Numbered from the stretch's first letter, positions 15,532-24,128 are shown. The stretch is 64,000 nt of DNA from Cohnella nanjingensis (GCF_014212125.1 NZ_JACJVP010000045.1:60257-124256), one strand, 5' to 3'. Notes: generated by a model not told the origin, from the letters alone. Numbers and translations are program-made.

Positions 15532-16608
15532 ATGGACTACGATTTGTTGGCGGGTCGTTCCCCCCGCGGACCCTTCTCGCTCATGGTCCGTGTGTATAAG
15601 TATATATTGCCGGGCGTGAAGGAAGCGCTGGGCGGCTGGCGGAAGATCGCGGAGGCGATCCCCGACCCGGAGCTTCGCAAGCAGGCGCTGGACAGCATGA
15701 CCGCGAAGGAGTTCCACTGCATCGGCGGCGCCGTGTACGCGGCCGCGAACCTGGAGCGGCGCGACGTGCTTATCCCGCTGATCGTGGCGCTGCAGACGAT
15801 CAGCGACTATCTGGACAACCTGTGCGACCGGAGCACCTCGCTCGATCCGGACGACTTCAGGCTGCTGCATCAGAGCATGCTCGACGCCGTGACGCCGGGC
15901 GCGCCGATCGCCAATTATTACGCCTTGCGCGCGGAGCAGGACGACGGCGGCTACCTGGGCCTCCTCGTCCGGCGGTGCCAGACGTGCGCGGCGCGCCTGC
16001 CCTCCTACGCGCAGGTGCAGCCGTACGTGCGGGAGCTCGTCTCGCTGTACGGCGACTTGCAAGTCTACAAGCACATTTCGCACGACCGGCGCGAGCGGGA
16101 ACTGCTCGCCTGGTGGGAGACGCACGCGCACGCCTATCCGGGCCTCATGTGGAACGAGTTCGCGGCCGCCACGGGATCGACGTTGGGCATGTTCATGCTG
16201 TTCCTGGCCGCGAGCGACGAGTCTCTCCCGGCGAAGATCGGCAAGGAGATCCGGGAGTCGTACTTCCCGTCGATCAACGGGCTGCACATCCTGCTCGACT
16301 ATCTGATCGACCAGGCGGAGGACGCCGTGGGCGGCGACTTGAACTTCTGCAGCTACTACGACAGCCAGGAAGAGCTGGACGACCGGCTGCAGCGCATGGT
16401 AGGCGCCGCCCGCAGCTCGGCCGACCGGCTGCCGTTCTCGCGGTTCCACCGGATGATCGTCGAAGGACTGGTCGCGCTGTACCTGTCCGATCCGAAGGTG
16501 AAGGGGCAGCAGAGCGTCCGCCGGACGGCCCGGCTGCTGATGAAGGGAAGCCCATGGACAAGGGTGTTTTTCTGGCTGAACAGCCATCTGATACGCAAAG
16601 CGATGTAA
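15532..16608 (+). CDS. ytpB: Tetraprenyl-beta-curcumene synthase (YtpB/DUF2600)
   Basis: 358-residue large-terpene synthase that in B. subtilis cyclises heptaprenyl diphosphate to tetraprenyl-beta-curcumene, precursor of C35 sesquarterpenes. Supporting segments are QTISDYLDNLCDRS (acidic substrate-site region, near residue 88), SLYGDLQVYKHI and LHILLDYLIDQAEDAVGGDL. The ATG at 15532 follows GGTGGAGGT by 9 bases. It lies 14 bases before pfkA and in the same direction, so co-transcription with a glycolytic gene is likely. No tetraprenyl-beta-curcumene cyclase (sqhC-like) gene is in the window, so the next pathway step would be encoded elsewhere. Confidence 0.9.
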   Translation: MDYDLLAGRSPRGPFSLMVRVYKYILPGVKEALGGWRKIAEAIPDPELRKQALDSMTAKEFHCIGGAVYAAANLERRDVLIPLIVALQTISDYLDNLCDRSTSLDPDDFRLLHQSMLDAVTPGAPIANYYALRAEQDDGGYLGLLVRRCQTCAARLPSYAQVQPYVRELVSLYGDLQVYKHISHDRRERELLAWWETHAHAYPGLMWNEFAAATGSTLGMFMLFLAASDESLPAKIGKEIRESYFPSINGLHILLDYLIDQAEDAVGGDLNFCSYYDSQEELDDRLQRMVGAARSSADRLPFSRFHRMIVEGLVALYLSDPKVKGQQSVRRTARLLMKGSPWTRVFFWLNSHLIRKAM

Positions 16609-16622
16609 AGGGGAAGAATGGG

Positions 16623-17591
16623 ATGAGCGCAGTAAACAAGATTGCCGTACTGACGAGCGGCGGGGATTCGCAAGGAATGAACGCGGCGGTTCGCGCCGTC
16701 GTGCGGAGCGCGCTGTATCGCGGTCTGGAAGTGTACGGAGTGCAACGGGGCTACCAAGGCCTCTTGAACGAAGATCTGCGTCAGATGGATCTGCGGAGCG
16801 TCGGCGATATCATTCAACGCGGCGGCACGATTCTGCAGACCGCCCGCTGCAAGGAGTTCCTGACGCCCGAAGGCCAGCAGCGGGGCGCCGAGGTGCTGCG
16901 CAAGCACGGCATCGACGGTCTCGTCGTGATCGGCGGCGACGGCTCCTACCAAGGGGCGAACAAGCTCAGCAAGCTCGGCATTAAGACGATGGGGCTGCCG
17001 GGCACGATCGACAACGACATTCCGTTCACGGACTTCACGATCGGCTTCGATACGGCGACGAGCATCGTCGTCGACGCGATTAACAAGCTCCGCGACACGA
17101 TGACGTCGCACGAGCGGTCCTCGGTGGTCGAGGTCATGGGACGCCACTGCGGGGACATCGCGCTGTACGCGGGACTGGCGAGCGGCGCCGAATCGATCCT
17201 CGTGCCCGAAGTGCCGTTCGATATCCGCGAGATCTCCCAGCGTATGAAGGAGAACTTTCAGAACGGCAAGCGCCACAGTATCGTGCTCGTGGCCGAGGGC
17301 GTCGGCCGCGGCGAGGACATCGCCCGCGACATTACCGCGCACAGCGGCATCGAGCCGCGGGTGACGGTGCTCGGGCACATCCAGCGCGGCGGCGCGCCGA
17401 CGCACAACGACCGCGTCCTCGCGAGCCAACTCGGCGACTTCGCGGTGCAGCAGCTGGAGGCGGGCGATTCCGGCAAGGCGTGCGGCATCGTTCGCGGCGA
17501 GCTCGTGACGACCGACATCGACAAGGTCGTCTCCTCCAAGAAGGCCTTCAACATGGATCTGTACAATCTCGCGATCCGGTTGGCCCAATAA
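16623..17591 (+). CDS. pfkA: ATP-dependent 6-phosphofructokinase
   Basis: 322-residue bacterial PFK, converting fructose 6-phosphate to fructose 1,6-bisphosphate. The nucleotide site is LTSGGDSQGMNAAVR (Gln where Pro is common), and the GGDGSYQGA motif with Gly after Asp indicates ATP rather than pyrophosphate use. PGTIDNDI is the catalytic loop and VEVMGRHCG is a substrate-binding stretch. The ATG at 16623 follows AAAGGGGAAG. Its place behind ytpB and in front of DUF3906 differs from the accA-pfkA-pyk arrangement of Bacillus. This may be a second PFK gene; the rest of the genome is needed to tell. Confidence 0.95.
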   Translation: MSAVNKIAVLTSGGDSQGMNAAVRAVVRSALYRGLEVYGVQRGYQGLLNEDLRQMDLRSVGDIIQRGGTILQTARCKEFLTPEGQQRGAEVLRKHGIDGLVVIGGDGSYQGANKLSKLGIKTMGLPGTIDNDIPFTDFTIGFDTATSIVVDAINKLRDTMTSHERSSVVEVMGRHCGDIALYAGLASGAESILVPEVPFDIREISQRMKENFQNGKRHSIVLVAEGVGRGEDIARDITAHSGIEPRVTVLGHIQRGGAPTHNDRVLASQLGDFAVQQLEAGDSGKACGIVRGELVTTDIDKVVSSKKAFNMDLYNLAIRLAQ

Positions 17592-17592
17592 C

Positions 17593-17790
17593 ATGTACCT
17601 CTACAAACTGGAAGCCGTCATCGGAGATCGTACCGTCACGCTCATCGTGATGGGCGATTCGGACCGCGACGTCCTGGAAAACGCGGAGGTTCACATCGAG
17701 AAGCACTTCGTCGGCAAGCAAGACGTCCGCGAGATCGTGCTGCTCGAGAAGCGCCGCGCCGTCAAGGGCGCCGCATACGTCATCGAATAG
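17593..17790 (+). CDS. DUF3906 family small protein
   Basis: 65-residue acidic/basic mixed protein beginning MYLYKLEAVIGDRTVTLIV and ending KGAAYVIE. It resembles the DUF3906 family of Bacillales, which has no known function. The ATG is 1 base after the pfkA stop, without its own strong binding site, so translation is probably coupled to pfkA. A strong terminator follows 14 bases after the stop, closing the operon. No motif suggests an activity. Confidence 0.75.
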   Translation: MYLYKLEAVIGDRTVTLIVMGDSDRDVLENAEVHIEKHFVGKQDVREIVLLEKRRAVKGAAYVIE

Positions 17791-17803
17791 AAGGTCGAAC
17801 GAG

Positions 17804-17838
17804 CGGGGCCGCGAATTTTTTGCGCGGCCCCGTTGACT
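17804..17838 (+). terminator. Terminator of the ytpB-pfkA operon
   Basis: CGGGGCCGCG (17804-17813) pairs with CGCGGCCCCG (17823-17832), followed by TTGACTTTTCC. Its tail overlaps the -35 box of the next promoter. Confidence 0.8.
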
Positions 17839-17873
17839 TTTCCATACTTTACATACTATATTATATGTAAAGT
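17833..17873 (+). promoter_or_regulatory. Promoter with palindromic operator of the FMN reductase gene
   Basis: TTGACT (17833-17838) and TATATT (17857-17862) are spaced by 18 bp. The -10 lies inside a perfect inverted repeat, ACTTTACATA (17846-17855) N8 TATGTAAAGT (17864-17873), a layout typical of repressor operators. MarR-, HxlR- or TetR-type repressors are possible owners; no regulator gene is adjacent. Confidence 0.75.
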
Positions 17874-17894
17874 TTGAAAAAGGAGCGGATCCGA

Positions 17895-18449
17895 ATGCGA
17901 ATCGCAATCGTAACCGGCGCCAATCATCGCGCCTCCGCAAGTACCCGTCTCGCGCGCTACGCGGGCCGGCTGCTGGCCGAATCCGGACATCTAGTCCAAG
18001 TCTTCGATCTCTACGAGCATCCGCTCCCGATCTTCTCCCCCGAAGCGGAGGACGTGACGGAGAGCGTCGTCCGTCTGCGGCAGACGGTCGCAGGCGCGGA
18101 CGCGGTGCTGCTCTCGACGCCTGAGTACCACGGCAGCCTGTCCGGCGCGTTGAAGAACGCCCTGGACTATCTAGGCAGCGACCACTTCGACGGCAAGCTG
18201 GCGCTCGCCTTGAGCGCGTCCGGCGGCGCCGTGGGCGTGAGCGCGCTGACCCAGCTGCAAATCATCGTGCGGAATCTCCACGGCATCAATTGCCCGGAGT
18301 GGATCTCCATAGGCGGCGATCAGCGGGCATTCGACGAGGAGGGGAATCCGTTGAACGCAGCCGTTCAGAAGCGGGTGGAACGCGTGCTGGACTACTTCGT
18401 CGGCATGGCCGAGCGGCTGCGCCCGCTGCCAAGCGGCGCAACGCGGTGA
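17895..18449 (+). CDS. NADPH-dependent FMN reductase
   Basis: 184-residue flavodoxin-like NAD(P)H:FMN or quinone reductase. The N-terminal strand-loop VTGANHRASASTRLARYAG is the FMN phosphate-binding region, and STPEYHGSLSGALKNALDYL is the family signature around the flavin. The ATG at 17895 is 9 bases after AGGAG; an upstream TTG at 17874 overlaps the operator and is unlikely. It stands alone between a promoter-operator and a strong terminator, so regulated expression, for example in response to electrophiles or quinones, is plausible but inferred. Confidence 0.9.
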   Translation: MRIAIVTGANHRASASTRLARYAGRLLAESGHLVQVFDLYEHPLPIFSPEAEDVTESVVRLRQTVAGADAVLLSTPEYHGSLSGALKNALDYLGSDHFDGKLALALSASGGAVGVSALTQLQIIVRNLHGINCPEWISIGGDQRAFDEEGNPLNAAVQKRVERVLDYFVGMAERLRPLPSGATR

Positions 18450-18472
18450 ACGAAGTCATCCCGAATAAGCGA

Positions 18473-18509
18473 AGAGCGGCTGGACCGGGGCACCCGGTCC
18501 AGCCGCTCT
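18473..18509. terminator. Bidirectional terminator hairpin
   Basis: A perfect 17-bp stem (18473-18489 with 18493-18509, loop GCA) lies between the convergent FMN reductase and GHL13-type genes. T-runs are weak on both sides, but the stem is very stable. Confidence 0.75.
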
Positions 18510-18528
18510 CGCGAATGGGAGGAAGAAT

Positions 18529-19734
18529 TCAATAGTCCACGCCGGGCGTATACTTGTTGCCGGCATTCCATAGCAAGTACTCGTTAACGCCGCTGTCGGC
18601 CAACGCTTTGATCTGCGCCTTCACTTCCGCGGCGCCGTACTTCGTGTAATGGCCCTTGCCGAGCCAGCTTGCCGTAAAGTCCTGAATCCACGGCCGGATA
18701 AGCGGCTTGTCCGCCCCTAGCGCGTTCAGCTTCTTGTGGGTGTCGTCCATGGCGCCCTTGATGGTCGCGTAAGGCGCCAAGTCGGGGTTGGCTTGCTTGA
18801 ACCAGCCGGCGCTGTAATGGCTCGGGTAGATCATCGGGCTAATGACGTTGACCGCGGACGAGATCTTGACGAAGTCTTGTCCGATCCCTTCGGCCGCGGG
18901 CACCGACGCGGCGTAGCCGAAGATGTCTACGGATACGCGCACGCCGAGCGGCGCCAACTGCTCCTGCGCGTACTTGACGAAGCCGGCCACGACGTCGACG
19001 CGGCTGTCCGCGGTTTTCGTGAACTTGAGGTCGTCGGCCTTCTTCTCGAAGCCTTCCGGGAACCGGACGTAGTCGAACTGAATCTCCTTGAACCCGAGCT
19101 TGGCGGCTTCCTTCGCGATAGCGATGTTGTAGTCCCAGACCTCCTTGCGGTACGGATTGACGAAGCTGTCCCCTTTGCCGTTCGACCAGAGGGTGCCGTC
19201 CTTCTTTACGTAGGACAGATCGGGGTGCTTCTTGGCCAACACCGTGTCTTTGAATACGACGATTCGCGCGATCGGATATACCTCGTGCTTCTTCAAGGTC
19301 TCCATCAGGCCGCCGATGTCCTTGATGAACGGCTGCGGCGTGCCGAGCTTCTGGAGCTCCGGGTTGTCCGTCTTGTAGGTTATGTACCCGTTGTCGTCCT
19401 TGATGTCGATAACCATGGCATTGAGCGCGGTCTTGTCCACCAGGTCGAGCAGCGTGGCCATGCGCTGCCCTCCGGCGCTGTAGGCGGTGACGTAGACGCC
19501 CTTCACGCCGGGGGCGTCGGGCTGCGGATCGCGGGGCGGGGGGCCGTCGGCGGGCTTGTCCGTGCCGGTCGGCGTCGGCTTCCCGGTGCCGGCTCCGCCT
19601 TGCGTTCCTTCCGCCTGTCGAATCTCGTGCGTCGTCAGCTTCCAAACTTTTCCCAGATCGGTCGGATGTTCTTCCTGCGCGCCGTATGTAGCCGAGCGGA
19701 GCAGGAGGAGCAACGCGATTAGTGCTTCCATCAT
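18529..19734 (-). CDS. Putative secreted glycoside hydrolase (DUF4015/GHL13 type)
   Basis: 401-residue protein with an N-terminal hydrophobic segment (MMEALIALLLLLRS) fitting a short signal peptide or anchor, a Thr/Pro/Gly-rich linker (residues about 40-75) and a GHL13 TIM-barrel-like domain. Family-typical segments are GVKGVYVTAYSAGG, MVIDIKDDNGYITY, KEIQFDYVRFPEG and ISPMIYPSHYSAGW. It probably acts on extracellular or cell-wall polysaccharide; the substrate is unknown. A few in-frame starts exist, and 19734 gives the complete signal segment. It is alone on the minus strand between FMN reductase and YitT. Confidence 0.85.
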   Translation of the reverse strand: MMEALIALLLLLRSATYGAQEEHPTDLGKVWKLTTHEIRQAEGTQGGAGTGKPTPTGTDKPADGPPPRDPQPDAPGVKGVYVTAYSAGGQRMATLLDLVDKTALNAMVIDIKDDNGYITYKTDNPELQKLGTPQPFIKDIGGLMETLKKHEVYPIARIVVFKDTVLAKKHPDLSYVKKDGTLWSNGKGDSFVNPYRKEVWDYNIAIAKEAAKLGFKEIQFDYVRFPEGFEKKADDLKFTKTADSRVDVVAGFVKYAQEQLAPLGVRVSVDIFGYAASVPAAEGIGQDFVKISSAVNVISPMIYPSHYSAGWFKQANPDLAPYATIKGAMDDTHKKLNALGADKPLIRPWIQDFTASWLGKGHYTKYGAAEVKAQIKALADSGVNEYLLWNAGNKYTPGVDY

Positions 19735-19862
19735 AATCTCTCCCCGTAAACTCTTACAACCCGATTATAAACGAGTTCAAACAGAGGAGACAGGGGTATT
19801 TTGTAGGATATTGGAGGAAAAACGCGAGGTCTGCCAGCGGCTTCGCGGCGCGTTCGCAGCGC

Positions 19863-20693
19863 CTATTTCTTCCGGAACTCGCCGATGACGTCGACGGTCT
19901 GCACGACGTTCACGAAAGCCCTCGGATCCACGGTGCGGATCAGCTTGCGCAGCTCGGACAGTTCGTAGCGGGACGTGACGGTCATGAGCATGTCCCGCTC
20001 CTCGCTCGTGAACGCGCCTTTGGTCTTCAGAATCGTGACGCCGCGCGGCATCTTCAGCAGTTCCGCCGCCAGCTCCTCGGTCCGGTTCGTGACGATAAAC
20101 GCGGTAACCTTGCGATGCGGGGTGTGGACGACATCAATCACTTTTCCCGTTAGGAAGATCGCGAGCATAGAATAGAGCGCGGCATCCCAATTGCCGTTCA
20201 ACAACCCCAAGGCGACGACCACGCTGCCGTTGAGCGCGAAGATCAGCAGGCCGACCGGCAAGTCGCGCCGCCGCGAGATGATCGAGGCGACGATGTCGAA
20301 CCCGCCGGAGGAGCCGCCGAATCGAAGCGCCGCCGCCGTGCCCGTCCCGATCAGCACGCCGCCGAAGACGGCCGCGAGCAGCCGCTCGTCGGTGAAGGCG
20401 CGCACAGGGATTACCTGCATCAAAGCGGACGCGGCCAATACGGAGACGATGCTGTATACGATAAATCGCCGACCGAGTTCGCGCCACCCCCACATGAGAA
20501 CGGGGATGTTTAGCGCAAGATAAAGAATGCCGATGTTCCACCCCGTCGCATAACCGATGAGCATGGCCACGCCAGACAGTCCGCCGCTGATTAGCTGTTC
20601 CGGAATCAGCAGCAGTTGGAATCCGCAAGCGACGATGGCCGATCCCGCGATCATGATGCCGATATGAACCGCATCCGTCGCTTTGACGCGCAT
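19863..20693 (-). CDS. YitT family membrane protein (DUF2179 C-terminus)
   Basis: 276 residues from the start chosen, ATG 20693, which follows GGGGGTG by 7 bases; a longer reading (to 20765) adds a hydrophilic N-terminus without a good site. About five to six transmembrane helices (for example HIGIMIAGSAIVACGFQLLL and NIGILYLALNIPVLMWGW) are followed by a cytosolic DUF2179 domain with KVTAFIVTNR and GVTILKTKGAFTSEERDML. Several YitT paralogues are usual in Bacillales. No function is firmly established. The gene is divergent from cshA. Confidence 0.9.
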   Translation of the reverse strand: MRVKATDAVHIGIMIAGSAIVACGFQLLLIPEQLISGGLSGVAMLIGYATGWNIGILYLALNIPVLMWGWRELGRRFIVYSIVSVLAASALMQVIPVRAFTDERLLAAVFGGVLIGTGTAAALRFGGSSGGFDIVASIISRRRDLPVGLLIFALNGSVVVALGLLNGNWDAALYSMLAIFLTGKVIDVVHTPHRKVTAFIVTNRTEELAAELLKMPRGVTILKTKGAFTSEERDMLMTVTSRYELSELRKLIRTVDPRAFVNVVQTVDVIGEFRKK

Positions 20694-20829
20694 CAGAAAC
20701 ACCCCCGTGAACAGGTTGCCGGCATTGCCGTTTGCGGTTATCGTTCCCTGCGTTTCCAAGGCCATGCGATGAAGCTGGAGTTTGTCGCGGTTTATGTGTT
20801 ATAATGATCTGTATATTTTTTTGGAAGCC

Positions 20830-20865
20830 GTTAGTTGATGGCCCGGCACCGTTAGTTGATGGCCC
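20830..20865 (+). repeat. 21-bp direct duplication in the cshA leader
   Basis: GTTAGTTGATGGCCC occurs at 20830-20844 and again at 20851-20865, a period of 21 bp. Two helical turns separate the copies, 28 bases upstream of the cshA start. It could be an mRNA element or a protein site. Confidence 0.6.
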
Positions 20866-20892
20866 CATACACAGAAGGAGTATGAAACCAAT

Positions 20893-22554
20893 TTGAGTAA
20901 ATTCACGGATTTCGGTTTGGAGACAGACGTTCTTCAAGCCATTTCGCAACTGGGGTACGAAGATGCGACCCCGATCCAAAGCCAAGCGATTCCTGTTGCC
21001 CTTAGCGGACGCGATATGATCGGCCAGGCCCAGACGGGTACCGGCAAGACGGCCGCATTTGGGATTCCACTAGTTAGCAAGATCGCAGCCTCCGAAGACC
21101 GCATCGTGACCCTCGTCATGACGCCTACGCGCGAACTTGCCATTCAAGTCGCAGAAGAGATCGAGAAGCTCGGCCGCTTCAAAGGCCTGCGTTCCCTGGC
21201 CATCTATGGCGGCCAAGACATCGGGCGACAGATCCGCGGCCTGCGCCGCAAGCCGCAGATCATCATCGGCACCCCCGGACGGCTGCTCGACCATATCAAC
21301 CGCAAGACCATCCGCCTGGACGACGTTCAGACGGTCGTCCTGGACGAAGCCGACGAGATGCTGGACATGGGCTTCATGGACGACATCCAGTCGATTCTGA
21401 AGCTCGTGCCGGAAGAGCGCCAGACGCTCCTGTTCTCGGCGACGATGCCGGCGAACATCCAGAAGCTCGCTCAGCAGTTCCTGCGGAACCCGGAGCACAT
21501 CTCCGTCATTCCGAAGACGTCCACGACGAGCAGCTCGATCCAGCAATTTTATATCGAAGTGCAGGAACGGATGAAGTTCGACGGCCTCTGCCGGCTGCTC
21601 GACATGGAGCCGCCGGAGCTCGCCATCATCTTCGGCCGGACGAAGCGCCGCGTAGCGGAACTGTCCGAAGCCCTTATGAAGCGCGGCTATGCGGCTGACG
21701 GACTCCACGGGGACCTGTCGCAGAACCAACGCGACGCCGTCATGCGCAAGTTCCGCGACGGCAGCATCGCCGTGCTGGTCGCGACGGACGTCGCCGCCCG
21801 CGGTCTCGACGTCTCCGGCGTGACGCACGTCATCAACTTCGACCTGCCCCAAGATCCGGAGAGCTACACGCACCGCATCGGCCGTACGGGCCGCGCGGGC
21901 AAGGAAGGCACGGCATGGTCGTTCGTGACCCATCGCGAATCCGATCACCTGCACTTCATCGAGCGGGTTACGCGCTTCCGCATCGTGAAGAAGGCGCTGC
22001 CGACGACCGCCGAAGCGATCGAAGGCAAGCAGCGCGTCATCGCCGACCGCCTGCTCGAAGCCCTCGGCAGCGAAGGCGAAGGCGATATCGCGCCATTCAA
22101 AGGCATCGCTTCGCAGCTTCTCGAGCAGCACGACTCCGTCGATCTCCTCTCCGCGGCCATTAAGCTGCTGGCGGGCGACAAGAAGGACGTCAACGTCGAA
22201 TTGACCCCGGAAGACCCGATCCGCTCGAAGAAGCGCAAGTTCGACGGACGCGGCGGCAGCGGAGGCGGCTACGGCGGTCAGCGCCGGAGCGGCGGCTACG
22301 GCTCCTCCAGCGGACGCGGCGGCTACAGCGGCGGCGGTCAAGGCCGCAGCGGCTACGGCGGTCAAGGCGGACGCGGCAGCTATAGCGGCAGCGGCGGAAG
22401 CGGCGGCAATCGCCGGCCCTACGGCAGCGACGACAACCGCGGACGCCGGGAAGACAGCTGGCGCGACGGCGGCACCCGCGGCGGCGGCCGCACCGAACGC
22501 CGGGACGATTCCCGCAGCACCCGGTCCCACAACGAAGACTTCGTGAACATCTAA
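20893..22554 (+). CDS. cshA: DEAD-box RNA helicase (CshA-like) with RGG-rich tail
   Basis: 553-residue ATP-dependent RNA helicase. Motifs are TPIQSQAIPVAL (Q motif), AQTGTGKT (I), PTRELA (Ia), TPGRLLDH (Ib), VLDEADEMLD (II), FSATMP (III) and HRIGRTGRAG (VI). A central CshA-type domain follows, then about 100 residues rich in Gly, Arg, Ser and Tyr (for example RSGGYGSSSGRGGYSGG) that should bind RNA and favour cold-shock or degradosome granules. The start is TTG 20893, 12 bases after AAGGAG. A four-codon reading frame (MKPI) overlaps it and may merely reflect coincidence. CshA in Bacillus works in ribosome assembly and mRNA decay. Confidence 0.93.
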   Translation: MSKFTDFGLETDVLQAISQLGYEDATPIQSQAIPVALSGRDMIGQAQTGTGKTAAFGIPLVSKIAASEDRIVTLVMTPTRELAIQVAEEIEKLGRFKGLRSLAIYGGQDIGRQIRGLRRKPQIIIGTPGRLLDHINRKTIRLDDVQTVVLDEADEMLDMGFMDDIQSILKLVPEERQTLLFSATMPANIQKLAQQFLRNPEHISVIPKTSTTSSSIQQFYIEVQERMKFDGLCRLLDMEPPELAIIFGRTKRRVAELSEALMKRGYAADGLHGDLSQNQRDAVMRKFRDGSIAVLVATDVAARGLDVSGVTHVINFDLPQDPESYTHRIGRTGRAGKEGTAWSFVTHRESDHLHFIERVTRFRIVKKALPTTAEAIEGKQRVIADRLLEALGSEGEGDIAPFKGIASQLLEQHDSVDLLSAAIKLLAGDKKDVNVELTPEDPIRSKKRKFDGRGGSGGGYGGQRRSGGYGSSSGRGGYSGGGQGRSGYGGQGGRGSYSGSGGSGGNRRPYGSDDNRGRREDSWRDGGTRGGGRTERRDDSRSTRSHNEDFVNI

Positions 22555-22634
22555 TCGCTGACTCTTCACGGCGGCATATGGTGCGCGCGGCTTAGGCCGT
22601 GCCGCACCTTCCGCTGTAATCAGGAGGAATTCCC

Positions 22635-23393
22635 ATGGAAATGCGCGGCATGATGGGCGGGTTCTACAAGATCTCGGAATGGATCATGCGCTTGTCCGTA
22701 ACGAACGTGCTATGGGTACTGACTTCTCTGCCGGTCTGGTACTTGTTGATCCTGCTTTTGAGAGCGTCTACAACGGACGAGTTTGTCGCGATGATCGTTC
22801 CGATCTGCATTCTGCTTCCCTTTACTTGGTTCCCTTCGACTGCCGCGATGTTCTCCGTGGCCCGGAAGTGGGTCATGGGCGATACGGACGTTCCGCTCCT
22901 CAAGACGTTCTTCCGCAGCTACAAGCAGAACTACCTGCAGGCGATGCTGGGCGGTCTGCTCTACGCGGCCATCTTCGCGGTGCTGATCGTCGATTACCAA
23001 GTGTACTTGAAGCGCATTCCGAACCTGGGCGTGCTGTCGATTTTGTTCCTAGCGCTCATGGTGCTGCTGATCATTTCGCTGTTCCAGTTTTTCTCGCTGC
23101 TGTCGCATTTTCATATGAAGACGCTTCAGTTGATCAAGAATGCCGTCATCCTCACGATCGGACGTCCGCTCCGCTCGCTGTCTACGGCGATCGTCAGCGC
23201 CTTCGTCGTGTACATCAGCCTTAGGTTCACGTTCCTGATCCCGTTTTTCATGGGCAGCATCATCGCGGTGTTCGCGTTCTACAACTTCTATCTCACCGTT
23301 CAGAAGATGCAGTTCGCCGCCCAATCGGACGAGGAGCAACTGCCGATCGAGGATTCGCCGACGAAGGACGAGGAGCAGCCCTCCAAGCGCTGA
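22635..23393 (+). CDS. YesL-like DUF624 membrane protein
   Basis: 252-residue protein with about five to six hydrophobic segments beginning SVTNVLWVLTSLPVWYLLIL and a hydrophilic acidic C-terminus (SDEEQLPIEDSPTKDEEQP). The segments RLSVTNVLWVLTSLP and FPSTAAMFSVARKWVMGD are typical of DUF624, a family often found beside ABC sugar importers; here no such genes are near. The ATG at 22635 follows CAGGAGGAATTCCC. A GC-rich hairpin without T-run (about 22586-22612) precedes it. The role is unknown. Confidence 0.85.
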   Translation: MEMRGMMGGFYKISEWIMRLSVTNVLWVLTSLPVWYLLILLLRASTTDEFVAMIVPICILLPFTWFPSTAAMFSVARKWVMGDTDVPLLKTFFRSYKQNYLQAMLGGLLYAAIFAVLIVDYQVYLKRIPNLGVLSILFLALMVLLIISLFQFFSLLSHFHMKTLQLIKNAVILTIGRPLRSLSTAIVSAFVVYISLRFTFLIPFFMGSIIAVFAFYNFYLTVQKMQFAAQSDEEQLPIEDSPTKDEEQPSKR

Positions 23394-23448
23394 TTCCCTC
23401 GGCCGGCAAGTCTCGTCGCGCATCATCCGGGGATCGCGCAGCGTTCGG

Positions 23449-23477
23449 TTTACTTTTGCCGTCGGCCTGTTTATAAT
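23449..23477 (+). promoter_or_regulatory. Promoter of the 6S RNA gene
   Basis: TTTACT (23449-23454) and a perfect TATAAT (23472-23477), 17 bp apart. The predicted start is near 23485. Confidence 0.75.
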
Positions 23478-23484
23478 GGGTATC

Positions 23485-23664
23485 ATCCTGCCATGTTCGT
23501 TACGACGACACCTTGTTTTGAACCAATGCTGTTTCTTAGGGAGTCTCACATTGCCGCGCGGCTGGCATGCCTTCGAAAGGGGAAGTCAAAAGCAACGCTG
23601 CGGACACCCACCTGCGAGAGCGGGTTCAGAAACAAGCACGTCGAACGGCATAGGCGGGTTTTTT
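23485..23664 (+). ncRNA. ssrS: 6S RNA
   Basis: A 180-base region without a gene has the 6S architecture. CTTGTTTTGAACC at the 5' side pairs with GGGTTCAGAAACAAG at the 3' side as closing helix. Between them lie a large central bubble and an upper hairpin region with GCATGCCTTCGAAAGG and GCAACGCTGCGG followed by CACCCACCTGCGAG, segments I recognise from Firmicute 6S RNAs. A further outer helix (CCTGCCATGTTCG with CGAACGGCATAGGCGGG) runs into a TTTTTT terminator. 6S RNA binds the vegetative RNA polymerase holoenzyme as a promoter mimic. End points are approximate. Confidence 0.8.
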
Positions 23665-23744
23665 CCTGAAATGGCTTTAATCCCCGGGACAGGCATGGTA
23701 TGATTGTAGATAGCGCATTGTCACCCGGAGGGAGAGAACGTATT

Positions 23745-24128
23745 TTGCTGAAGCGAATACTCGTCGGATTGTTTCGCAGCCAAGAACATACGGGCGACAA
23801 GGCGAAGGATCCGAAGTTGAAATCCCATTATTACCGATTGTCTAAAGACAGAGCCTTCGAAGAAGTGGGCTCCGTTCTGAAGAAAATGCAAGGCTATCGC
23901 GTGCTTCACGAAGTGCCGAACATCGGCGAACTCGTCTTGGAGAAGAAGACGATGGCCGGCAGAACGATGGACATCACGGTGCAGATCGTCGGTACCGGCC
24001 CAGGCACGTCCGCGGTCGATATCTACTCGGCATCCCGCGGCTCGCTCGGAGATCTTGGCGCGAACTACCGCGTCATTCAGGAGATCTACGCGGTGCTGGA
24101 CAAGAAGCTGTCCTCGTACAAGCAGTAA
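23745..24128 (+). CDS. DUF1499-like cytosolic protein
   Basis: 127-residue protein starting at TTG 23745, 9 bases after GGAGGGAG. The C-terminal pattern AVDIYSASRGSLGDLGANYRVI resembles the D-x-R-S-x-S-R-x-G-x-x-D-x-G-x-N signature of DUF1499. The N-terminus contains SHYYRLSKDRAFEEVGSVLK. There is no signal peptide or membrane segment. The family has no agreed function. It lies 80 bases after the 6S RNA and ends at a bidirectional terminator shared with tpx. Confidence 0.75.
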   Translation: MLKRILVGLFRSQEHTGDKAKDPKLKSHYYRLSKDRAFEEVGSVLKKMQGYRVLHEVPNIGELVLEKKTMAGRTMDITVQIVGTGPGTSAVDIYSASRGSLGDLGANYRVIQEIYAVLDKKLSSYKQ

